NCBI GenBank assembly: GCA_002803225.1
Contig: NXFV01001099.1
Coordinates: 1-21,976, forward strand
Direction of reading: 5' to 3'
Length of the DNA: 21,976 bases
Source: Gamarada debralockiae
Lineage: Eukaryota; Ascomycota; Leotiomycetes; Helotiales; Hyphodiscaceae
A program made the position numbers and the translations under genes. The notes beneath the pieces are model-generated. The model saw nothing but the letters and a program-made list of their open reading frames with translations. It did no database searches and had not been told where the DNA came from. Shown here piece after piece: positions 9,882-17,981 of this stretch (its first letter is position 1; every line of letters begins with the position of its first letter).

Positions 9882-9961
9882 CGTAGAGGCGGGGCCTACT
9901 TCTGATGTTATTGTAGAAGAAGATTTGGGGCTGCAGCCGTTGGAGCCGAAGGAAAGTGCAC

Positions 9962-10899
9962 ATGGATGGTTCCCAAGAGGAGGAGGAGCAGACATCGCCG
10001 CCGCAGCATTATTATCCGGACGATGCGGCGAGTGCGATTACGGAACATGAGGAAGAGGGGCAACTTGGATGGCGATTACATTCATCATGAGGATATCCCA
10101 TTGCCAGCTTATGATGCCGAGGCGGATGAAATTCATAATCTTCATACCCACTGGTCGGTCATTCGTCTACGATTCCGAGAGCCTCTCGCTGAACTGCTTG
10201 CTGTATGTAGTCATCCATGTTCTCCCTGAAACACGTACTGATAATATCTACAGGTCGCTGTCCAACTCACACTCGGCTTCTGCGCTGACCTGACAGTCAC
10301 AACCTCCAACAACAAAGCTGGTAACAAAGAGACTACCGACTGGGCGTGGGGATTGACCATCATGGTCGGAATCTTCATCGCCGGTAGTATTTCCGGTGCG
10401 CACCTCAACCCCGCCATCTCCATCATACTCTACATCTACCGCGGTTTCCCACTCTGCAATATCCCCATGTACGTGTTTGCACAGACTTCGTCGCCTTCCT
10501 CGCTACTCTCATTGCTTTCGGACTCTTCCAAAAAGACATCATCGAGTACGGAGGCGCAGATCTGAAGAACGGCGGAACATTAAGCAGCTTCATCACGTTT
10601 CTCCGATACGACAGGATTGATGCTGGGACTGCATTCTTCACTGACTTCACTGGCACGGCGATCTTAGCTGTTGCGGTCCTGGCAGTTGGGTATGGCAGAC
10701 AAGTGTTCACGAATGGGTACTGGATGTATGGACCCTGGGCTGTGAGATTACTAGTACAATTGGAGGTTTTTGGTATGATGCTGCGATTTTTGTGGGTGGT
10801 GAGAGTCCTGTCAATTATCCCAGACGGAAGATTAAGAGGGCGGGCCATAAGTGGAAGAAGAGGTGGGGTGCGAGAATTAAGGGGTATAGGAGCGGTTGA
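9962..10899 (+). pseudogene. Aquaporin/aquaglyceroporin (MIP family) pseudogene
   Basis: The ATG at 9962 opens an acidic N-terminal tail (MDGSQEEEEQTSPP). A 1-base shift near 10057-10061 (GGGG run) is needed to continue into DGDYIHHEDIPLPAYD and WSVIRLRFREPLAELLA. A 51-nt intron (10203-10253, GTATGT..ACAG) joins in phase to VAVQLTLGFCADL, and exon 2 carries the first pore motif in SGAHLNPAIS. A second shift near 10484 leads to FVAFLATLIAFGLFQKDI and AFFTDFTGTAILAVAVLAVG. The text then jumps to YGRQVFTNGYWMYGPW, so helix 5 and the second NPA loop, normally about 45 residues, are missing. A third shift near 10741 restores GGFWYDAAIFVGGESPVNYP, the usual C-terminus, ending at the TGA 10897-10899. 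Intact homologues are plasma-membrane water or glycerol channels; this copy cannot form a pore. Confidence 0.85.
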
Positions 10900-11454
10900 G
10901 ACGTAGAGGGGAGGTTAATGCTGGGTTTGGAATTGGAATTGGAATTGGGGAGAAGATAAGGGACGGAAAGAAGGTCAACCTGTGAATGAGCTGTGAATGA
11001 GGTGGATGACTTTATGCATAATGAAGAGATGCCGGAGCATGTCTACGATGGCTAGATGCAACTTGGATATATGGATTCATATTCAACCGAGGCTAGTTGA
11101 ACACGTAGGTGCGGGTTTTGAGTCGTTCAAGCATTTTGAACGATTTGGATTGTGTGGAAGGGATTTAGCCGGGTATAGAAGTTTCTTTGCCATTGAAGCC
11201 CTTCCTAACATGGAATTCTGGATCGTTCACACAGTTTGGACAATCCAGGGCTAGTAGGCCCGTCATGAGTTGAAGTAGCCTTGACACTCTACGTCGCACA
11301 GACAATTTCTCTTCAGGTTCTATACCATGATCAACTCCTAGTGGAATCTTGTTGAGTTGTGCAACTCTCGTGACCCTCCCTCGAAAGGTGCTCGCTGGAC
11401 TTCAATCTCTGTTCTGTTGCCACAACGTCTTGGGTGGTAAGTGCTCGTCTGCCT
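10900..11454. other. Intergenic stretch, nothing recognised
   Basis: Purine-rich at its start (repeated GGAATT and GGGG-rich text near 10910-10980), otherwise without motif-bearing ORFs, repeats or RNA-like structures that I can support. It separates the 3' ends of the aquaporin pseudogene and the next minus-strand gene. Confidence 0.45.
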
Positions 11455-12824
11455 TTATCTCTTCAAATCAATCGTTAGCTCTTGTTCAGCGTTCTGCTCA
11501 ACCCTAAGTCGCCTCCCCTGGCTTGTTAAATATGTTCTCTCTACTCTATTTCAAGTCATTAGTTGAGTTCTGGTCTTCCATTGATAGTGTATACTCACGG
11601 AAGGAAAATGACTTCATAAAATGTCATCAATGCTGCATGATACTCCTGCGTGTTCAGTCCCCGGCCGTGTAATTGGGACGTTGGTTTGAAGCAGTGCGCG
11701 ACCGCCCCACCGAGAGCAAATCCCAACATATTTTGAAAGTCAGGTCCATCCACATCAAGAACAGACCCGTCCTTCAGCACAAGATCATAAGATACGCCTT
11801 TATTCTCAAGCAGGCCTACCACTTTGGCACCAATCATCACCTCCAACAATAAGATGCCAACGCTCCAAAGCTGCACGTCGATATGTCCAGAGGCTTCATG
11901 GGCCCTCAGCTTTACTAACAGCTTGCACCTCGCCTGGTCCGATTCAAGAGCTCTGAGGAGGTATTCCGACTTGTCTTGTCTGCGAAATTGGCTGATATTC
12001 CTGCTGCTTAGAGCTGACAACCACGATGTACCAAGCAAGTGTAAAGCAGATCCAGCGATTTGATATGCTAGAGCTTGACGCTGAGGCGTCGGAAACTTAG
12101 TATGTCGATTGATCATCCCCGCAGCTGCGAGATCCTCGAAAATTCCGGCTAGGACTTGCTGAGGCTCATCGGGCGAAAGTGGAAGCACTTTCAACGTGTA
12201 ATAAGCATCAAGAGTGGAAGAGAAGTGGGCATTTGCCTGCGCTGAGGCTGCATCCCAGGCATCGTCGAAAGCTTCGAAAACGTTTCCTGCAGGCTTGTAG
12301 CTCAAGCACTGCACTCTGAGCTCTTGCGCTAGAGTTCCAGTGGATTCGTATAGAACGCGGTATGTCGAAACCTGTTCCTCTAAATCTTTTGTAGTGAAGT
12401 TCTCCATGGCTATCCTGATGTCCTGTGAAGTCTTCCGCGCACAATGCTGATAAAGTAGCATCGTTGCCTTTCGTAAGGTTTCGGCGTTTTCCAAAACTAT
12501 GTGGCGGTCTTTAACAGCAGCGATTCTAGCGTCGATAGATGCAGACCTCCCTAGATGAGTTTATCTCTGGAGGAAGATTGATAGCGAGCGTTGCTCAAGA
12601 TTGTCAATACTTTCTTTGAGGCCGTTGCATTGGCCTACAATCTGGCTCTGCTTTTTAAATACCATTTCCAATTTTGACATTATATCCGTCCCCTTCGAGA
12701 GAGCTTTTCTCTCATCGCTGAGGGCTTGGATCCCTTTGAGTCGGTTTTGCGGTATTTCCTTGGACTTATCGAGTACGGTCCGGATCTTCAATGGAGCCAA
12801 CCGAATTGGTTTCTGCAGCTTCAT
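11455..12824 (-). CDS. DUF7580-like (kinase-like helical domain) protein, three exons
   Basis: Exon 1 (12824-12611) is a basic helical segment that may form a coiled coil. Intron 1 (12610-12551, GTATTG..CTAG) joins in phase to exon 2 (12550-11599). Intron 2 (11598-11546, GTGAGT, branch CTAAT, AATAG) leads to exon 3, ending at TAA 11457-11455. The total is 418 aa. Exon 2 contains QRQALAYQIAGSALHLLGTSWL followed by VQLWSVGILLLEVMIG and, near the end, MLGFALGGAVAHCF and YHAALMTFYEVIFLP. This order resembles the DUF7580 domain of fungal HET/NLR-associated proteins, a region that looks like a degenerate kinase C-lobe. The assignment is by pattern only. The start is uncertain: a later ATG at 12680 would avoid overlap with the divergent plus-strand gene. 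No stop or frameshift is seen, so this gene appears intact. Confidence 0.65.
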
Positions 12825-13185
12825 CAACTTTTGGTATATACGAATTTTCTATAAGTCCAGATGTATGTATCAACATTCCTTACAAACATAACGTAGCTAA
12901 TTGATTTAAGGCAACTACAAGATCATACACTTTGACTTCGATAGTCAGGATATTACTGGTAAACATCTCGATCGGAGACTTCTCGGTGATGCTCAAAGGC
13001 CACCAGATGAGGTCTTTCGGACAATTTTGATTAATATGAGGGGCGTTGACGAGCCTGTTTTTGAACGTGATTTCTCACCTGGCTCCGACATAGTGGGCAG
13101 TATACGTGACGGCCTAATGGCTCCTCAGGTGATGGAAGTTGAGCTGTTTAGGCGCATAGGAACTGAATCCGAGTTGGGTCATTAG
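12791..13185 (+). CDS. Hypothetical 105-aa protein, two exons
   Basis: The ATG at 12791 opens exon 1 (12791-12833), encoding MEPTELVSAASSTFG. A 77-nt intron (12834-12910, GTATAT..TTTAAG with a GCTAATTGA branch-like site) joins in phase 1 to exon 2 (12911-13185). Exon 2 is open for its whole length and reads NYKIIHFDFDSQDITGKHLD through FRTILINMRG to ELFRRIGTESELGH and TAG. The fit of start, intron and frame supports a real gene or fragment. No family is recognised. It overlaps the 5' end of the DUF7580-like gene on the other strand if that gene starts at 12824, so one of the two starts may be wrong. Confidence 0.45.
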
Positions 13186-13667
13186 AGGATATGCCACCAT
13201 AACATCGCTATGATGTTGTCATGATAGTCATCAATGGTACGATAATGACCCAGAAAATGGAAGTAGGCAACCTGCCGTCGTGATGCAATAGAGTGTAGAG
13301 GATAATATGGTACTGAACCAGCCGAAGTGGCAAGTGAACCAGGATCGTATATATAAATGAGAGTAAAATGCCAGAGTATTCTTAGAAGTTTGACTGAATT
13401 CACTGTACCTGGACCGTGGACATGAAGTTTCATTGATGCGGAGTGACAATAAGCGGGAACCTTTCCAATGGTATGTCGAGTCTTAAGGGCGCTTACGAAT
13501 GACCGTTATTATAAATATTTACTATGAAGACTTGTATCTGAGGAAAGACTTTAAATACATGTCCTGCTACCTTCTGCGGAGTAGGCTAGGTAGAAATAAC
13601 CTTGTCGCCGGCTATATAATGATGAGAGTTTGCTGTTGGCCGCTTAACACCATAGGAGTGGGAAGCA
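13186..13667. other. Intergenic stretch, nothing recognised
   Basis: Short ORFs on both strands without motifs. It contains a presumed promoter for the small plus-strand ORF that follows. No repeats or RNA-like features seen. Confidence 0.45.
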
Positions 13668-13939
13668 ATGACAATCCGTAAGTGCTCGTCGGCAGCGAAT
13701 TAACATTTTTCTAACTTTTAACAGGCGGTTATCAAGTCTCACACCGTTATAACAATGGGGGCAGCGAGGATGTCAATCCTTTCCACCTGATTGTCGAGCG
13801 CAGCACGCAAACCTACGGACGAGGTCGTAAATGCTTTAAACATGGGAAGACTAAGCAGGGAACGTGCAAGAAACACGATATACCCTACCTGCTAGACCAT
13901 GCATTGGAGGATTTGGCTCGACTATGTAGCCAAGAATAA
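13668..13939 (+). CDS. Hypothetical 74-aa protein, two exons
   Basis: A very short first exon (13668-13677, Met-Thr-Ile) is followed by a near-ideal 47-nt intron (13678-13724: GTAAGT donor, TTCTAAC branch, TTTTAACAG acceptor). Exon 2 (13725-13939) is open to TAA and reads RGYQVSHRYNNGG, then FHLIVERSTQTYGRGRKCFK, HGKTKQGTCKKHDIPYLLDH and DLARLCSQE. The CxxH...CxxH spacing is suggestive of metal binding but proves nothing. An upstream exon could exist, because the splice donor also fits other frames. It lies about 100 bp before the zinc-finger array and could be its former 5' part. The family is not recognised. Confidence 0.4.
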
Positions 13940-14086
13940 GATGTGTATTTAAATTCGTGATACCTCCTTCTTTCTTACACCTCTGACATGCCCAAAAGGG
14001 ATCAAGGATAACAAGTCTACCAAGGATGCATATCAGCGATGGGCTACACGAAATATGCCCCTACGATCAATTCTAACCATGAGTAT

Positions 14087-14805
14087 CCATGCTTGTGGAA
14101 GAAATGCAGCGAATCATTTGAAAACCAGAGATTGCTCCGTGACCATCGGTATGGAACCCATCACCATGACTGCAACCATGCGAGATGCAGCAATATTGGA
14201 CAAAAGCATCCGTGTTTATGGAAGATATGCGGCGAATCATTCAGAACCGGGAAGTCACTTTTGGACCACCAACGGGAAAGTCATCACCATGACTGAAGCA
14301 GGGCGAAGTGTAGACAAAAACATTCATGTCTATGGAATGGATGCGGCGAGTCTTTTAGAACAGTGAGGCTGCTCTCGGACCACCAACAGGATAGTCATCA
14401 CCACAACTGCAACAATGCGAGATGCGACAAGAAGCAGTAGCTTCCATGTGTATTTAATACATACGGCGAGTCCTTTGACACTCGATCGATGCTCTGGTAC
14501 GCCAGAGAGAAAATAATCACCATAACTGCGCCTAGGCGATATGCGACGGTATTAAACAACAGCATCCGTGCTCCTGGTATGGATGTCGCGAGTCATTCCA
14601 CTCCCAGTCCTCACTCTTGGCCCACCGGAAGGGAGCCAATCATCATAACTGCAACCAGGCGAAATACTCCAATAGACAGAATCATCCGTGCCGATGGAAG
14701 AGATGCGAAGAGTCCTTCACCACCCTGAGGTCCCTCAAGGCCCACCAGCAAGAACACCATCACGATTGCAAAAATACCAAGTGCAACAGGTCAAATGTGG
14801 AAAGT
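14087..14805 (+). repeat. Six tandem zinc-finger-coding repeats of about 120 bp
   Basis: Units begin at the Pro/Ser-Cys codon pair at 14087, 14210, 14324, 14444, 14566 and 14686. Spacings are 123, 114, 120, 122 and 120 bp. The shared protein pattern is C-[LSR]-W-x2-C-x-E-S-F-x7-L-x2-H followed by a His triplet, [DN]-C-[NK]-x3-[CY]. The 122-bp spacing marks the frame-breaking deletion. Similarity at the DNA level shows the array grew by tandem duplication before decay. Confidence 0.85.
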
Positions 14806-14846
14806 GCAGACGTGGAGTCTTCCTCAGGTAAGCCAATTTGCGGTTA

Positions 14847-15098
14847 TCCTTTCCGCTGCGGCCAGGAACGTGTCTCGCCTGATTTGTAACGCATCAAAAG
14901 TCGTCGCTTTTCCAATTTCACTGCACTCTACCCTATAAATATAAATCAATAAAACCCTGATAAGCTTCAAATTCGGAAGGTAGTAATGCACATTATCGGA
15001 GGGATTCAATTTTTATTGCGCTGTGTAGCGACTTATTTGGTGTTGAAGTAGTCGGAATTTTGGTGATGGAGACACGTTCCTGACCGCAGCGGAAAGGA
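14847..15098. mobile_element. 252-bp MITE with 30-bp terminal inverted repeats
   Basis: The left end starts TCCTTTCCGCTGCGGCCAGG (14847-14876). The right end (15069-15098) is its inverted copy with 29 of 30 matches. Both ends are flanked by TA (14845-14846 and 15099-15100), the target duplication typical of Tc1/mariner-type MITEs. The 192-bp interior is AT-rich and has no coding capacity. The inverted ends differ from those of the 8.5-9.9 kb element, so it is not simply a deletion derivative of that element. It splits the codons of a zinc finger, and near-identity of the ends suggests a fairly recent insertion. Confidence 0.9.
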
Positions 15099-15412
15099 TA
15101 ATGGGTGTAAGTTTTTATCTGGACCCCCACTTGGCCCGGCATCGGCGAAGTAGGCACCTAGAAGCCTTCCCAAGTTTTAAGTGTGGTGACGATGGATGCA
15201 AAAACGGTTACAAATAAGAAAGCGGCCTCAAGAAGTACAGAGGAGAGAAGCATCCAGAGTACATCCCATCTGACGAGGAACAAGCGGATGTGAGTGGTGA
15301 AGAGGATGAGATTGGAGGGCCCGAATAGGAGGAAATTGAGGAAAAGGGTGAAGAAGTTGGTACTAGTAAGATCCTGGTAGTCGATGTCAACCAACTCGCT
15401 AGGCGCAGCTGA

Positions 15413-15994
15413 GCGTGTTCGGCGAAGTCATCTAATGTAGATTTTCCACCGCTCTAGTAAGTGGTTGTGAGCCTCAATCCGAAGACCTTCAGCTGATTTT
15501 CGTAGTTTTAGAGAGCGATGCCGAACTTTTTCTGATTAATCGTGGACCCTAGGGAGGAGATCATGGCTTGCTAAATAATGATGATTGGTTTATGTGTTGC
15601 TAGACCGGTGGCTATGACCATAGGCATGTGGGATAATACTGCAGAGCTGAGCAACGAGTTGGCTTGTACAATACTACGCAGATCCCTATTGAAGAAGATC
15701 ATTACAGTCTTCCCGATTCACGACTCTCAAGCAGGCTGTAATAAATACATCATATTTCGAATCCGCGGGATTTTGAACCAGTAAATATGTAGTTCAAGGA
15801 AGTATGCTATCAAAAGGCAGACATGAAGATAGATGGTTCCGATCGAATCTGTACTAGATATGAGCTCCATCTACGACGTATCTGCGTCAGCGCATGAAAT
15901 ACGTAACATCCTTTCAGTGAAGGACCGAAGAGCTGCGCGAAGTAGTGTGTCAAATTGCGAAGGTCACAGGAAGTGGGAGTTGTCGGTCAATTAG
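15413..15994. other. No supported gene
   Basis: Several short frames with stops. One piece (about 15465-15550, EPQSEDLQLIFVVLESDAEL) reads like protein but cannot be extended. It may be further decayed coding sequence belonging to the zinc-finger gene or another lost gene. Confidence 0.35.
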
Positions 15995-16381
15995 GAGCAG
16001 CGGCGGTGGGCATATTCGAAGTCGCCAGTGTCTGTTGATACTCTTCAGAGTATTGGAGAGGAAGTCCTTAGACAATGGAATTTTGGGCACGCCAACCCGC
16101 CGAATGCTCTCGCTAGATATGTGGAAGAATCGAAGCGCAAAACAAAGGGAGCCTCAACTCTCGCAACGCGCCCGATTCAGAAGCGAATGCGAGACCAGTT
16201 CAGAGTTGCAGGAAAAGTAGAGGACTTGACGGCGGATTCTTCTTCGGATTTGGTAATGAGATCGCGTCCATCACTACGAATGTTCCCGGCCAATAGCAGT
16301 GCTCCGGAACCATATCTAGTTCCGCTATCTCAACAAAGCACCCAATCCTTCGATGACACACCAGCCGAGCCAGTTCGCTAA
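15995..16381 (+). CDS. Orphan open frame or terminal exon (hypothetical)
   Basis: The plus frame is open for 128 codons after a TAG that is also a plausible splice acceptor (CAATTAG at 15994) and ends at TAA 16379-16381. It lacks a convincing ATG near its start. The text (SVDTLQSIGEEVLRQWNFGH, PIQKRMRDQFRVAGKVEDLT, then a Ser/Pro-rich end) has normal protein composition. It could be the last exon of a gene whose 5' exons have decayed. No family is recognised. Confidence 0.3.
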   Translation, partial: EQRRWAYSKSPVSVDTLQSIGEEVLRQWNFGHANPPNALARYVEESKRKTKGASTLATRPIQKRMRDQFRVAGKVEDLTADSSSDLVMRSRPSLRMFPANSSAPEPYLVPLSQQSTQSFDDTPAEPVR

Positions 16382-17227
16382 GGAACTCGAAATGGTCCAT
16401 GATAGCCGTACGAAACCCTACAACTTGGCGTCTACGGTATCATCCGTATGGGTCAGTCGTTCAAGAGCATAGGTTTGTTATTGAGATTAAGGTAAAGCCG
16501 TAGAATTTTAGACAGAATTTGCGGTATAGGTCAAGCAGGTGAAGCATGTTAGTCTGTAGTGCATGGCTGGTGGCAAGGGCTTTAATTTCTTACCTCTGTT
16601 GGCATCTGGCTGGAGGGCGCTGAACTAGGAATTGATGAGGTATGAGGCGCATGATGCTGACAGCTCTCGAATCGTCTTGCAAGGACCTCGCAGTATCCTT
16701 TCAACTATAACCAGTACCACTTCTTAACGAATGAATGCTTGATGCTAGATAATTTCAAGTTCTTACTCCTGCATTATGGCTGCGCCCTGTGCCATCTGAC
16801 ATCAATAAAATATTTTGCAACAAGTAAAATTGAACTGTGTCTTGATACATGCAATAAAAATATGAATTCATTGTAGGATATTGAAAGCATCAGAGAATGC
16901 ATGCAGTGTCAGGCCGCTATGATGTCATTTCACACCAATCAAGAAGCGCAAGCCGTCGGCAAATGCTTGCAATCATATATACGAAAATAGGAAAATTTTG
17001 AGTCAAACACATCAAACATGCCCGGCTGGTAAGCGATTCGAGCGTAACTTGGTTCTTTTCAAAACCTAACTGTTTCAGGCACAATTGGTTGTGAGTTACG
17101 ACATATGTTGATATATGGCCAATCACTGATCTCTTATAGAGCGCGTGGGCCTTTTATTGATTCTAAATCAAAGTGAAAGCCCAAGGGTACGTGCGCCGAT
17201 GCATACACTCTGAAAGCATAGGAACTA
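16382..17227. other. Intergenic stretch, nothing recognised
   Basis: AT-rich, with short ORFs only. No repeats, splice-linked frames or RNA genes could be supported before the tRNA-like piece. Confidence 0.5.
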
Positions 17228-17278
17228 ACAGTTAGCGTAGCTGTGAGTTCGAGCCTCACGTCGGGCGGATATTTTTTT
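17228..17278 (+). other. tRNA 3'-half-like sequence followed by a T-run terminator
   Basis: 17243-17259 is a perfect T-arm: GTGAG stem, TTCGAGC loop with the invariant TTC, G/A and C positions, and CTCAC closing stem. It is followed by GTCGGGC, usable as the 3' acceptor strand, and a run of seven T's (17272-17278), the normal RNA polymerase III stop. Upstream, TAGCGTAGCTGT resembles an A box but sits directly next to the T-arm. I could not fold a D-arm, an anticodon arm or a matching 5' acceptor strand at normal distance. It is probably a truncated tRNA or a tRNA-derived short element. Confidence 0.35.
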
Positions 17279-17981
17279 GGTAGGGGGGAGGGGGCATGAG
17301 GTGTGCAGCACGCTCAAAAGGCTGTAGTGGGGCAAAGGTATGCGACAAAACCTTCTGTGGGATGCTGCCTACAGTCGCTAGCGAAATTGGCTTCCGCCCT
17401 GAACACTTCATTGATTTACTCCAAGCCACAATGCCAAGTCAGTTCTGCTACACTAGCACCATTCTGGCTAGCTGATTTTATCCTTGCATTCGCGACTCCA
17501 CCCAGTGAAGCGAGGGGCGCCAGCCTTGCGGCAAAACATGCTTTTGTGAAACTTTGTTCTGACTTGATTGCTTAAGCCCTAAGACTTAATTATCATGTCA
17601 ACTCTGCAATGCACTAATAGAATGTCTTTCGTCTATCCTGCTCTCTGCAAGAGCTTCACGGTAAAGATCAAATATCTTTTCGTTCTGTTCCGGTTCTATG
17701 TGGCCGAGCAAGCTATACATAGGTGACGTGGCTAGTGCGGCTGCAACTGTCCTGCAATATGCCCACCACCCCACCAGATTCAGCTCTATTCTCTTGATTC
17801 TTCTCTCGCATTCCAACCCCTTTCCTTAAGTGGAAGCTAACTCTCCTGTTTCTCGAGAGATATTAAGCGCTTGATTTCGTTCTGAGCATGTTAAAGACTA
17901 CCGAACTCTACAGGAAACTCCTGCGATCGAACCGAACTGAAGCTTTCACGTCTGATCTCCATTATTACTCCGCCAGTAAGT
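17279..17981. other. Upstream region of the PNP-like gene
   Basis: Contains a G-rich stretch just after the T run and two short ORFs (near 17303-17575 plus and 17598-17816 minus) without motifs. It should hold the promoter of the PNP-like gene that starts at 17982. Confidence 0.45.

Larger units (their letters stand above)
8490..9898 (-). mobile_element. Degenerate Tc1/mariner-like DNA transposon
   Basis: About 1.4 kb bounded by imperfect terminal inverted repeats, best conserved at 8507-8540 and 9848-9881 (31 of 34 bases match on inversion), with weaker similarity outward to about 8490 and 9898. Between them a single transposase-like reading runs on the minus strand from close to the right repeat to 120 bp before the left one, the normal layout of this superfamily. 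The exact ends are uncertain: at the outermost similar bases one side reads CAGT and the other TAGG, and no clear TA duplication is visible next to them. The element is dead, with several stops and frameshifts in the transposase. Confidence 0.8.
14039..15412 (+). pseudogene. C2H2 zinc-finger array gene, decayed and interrupted by a MITE
   Basis: From the ATG at 14039 the frame gives repeated fingers of the form C-x4-C-x12-H-x4-H, e.g. PCLWKKCSESFENQRLLRDH followed by HHHDCNHARC. Six related units are readable up to about 14805. In-frame stops lie in units 2 to 4 and unit 4 has lost one base. After unit 6 the text becomes VESADVESSSGKPICG, where a 252-bp MITE is inserted. Beyond it, with one frame change, GCKFLSG then HLARHRRSRH completes a different, more canonical finger. 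KCGDDGCKNGYK, an in-frame TAA, then SGLKKYRGEKH forms another damaged one. An acidic tail (PSDEEQADVSGEEDE) with a TAG leads to TGA 15410-15412. Intact relatives would be nucleic-acid-binding nuclear proteins. This copy is not translatable as one protein. Confidence 0.75.

Noticed and set aside
10470..10486. GTACGT..CACAG inside the aquaporin pseudogene as an intron.
   Set aside because: It would be only 16 nt, far below any usable intron; a small deletion causing a frame change is simpler.
15158..15394. Minus-strand ORF that looks like a hydrophobic membrane protein (LTSTNFFTLFLNFLLFG).
   Set aside because: It is the antisense of the Glu/Asp-rich tail of the zinc-finger pseudogene; acidic codons read backwards give Phe/Leu-rich text.
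17303..17575. 90-codon plus ORF upstream of the PNP gene.
   Set aside because: No motif, start not convincing, no splice link to the downstream gene; treated as chance.
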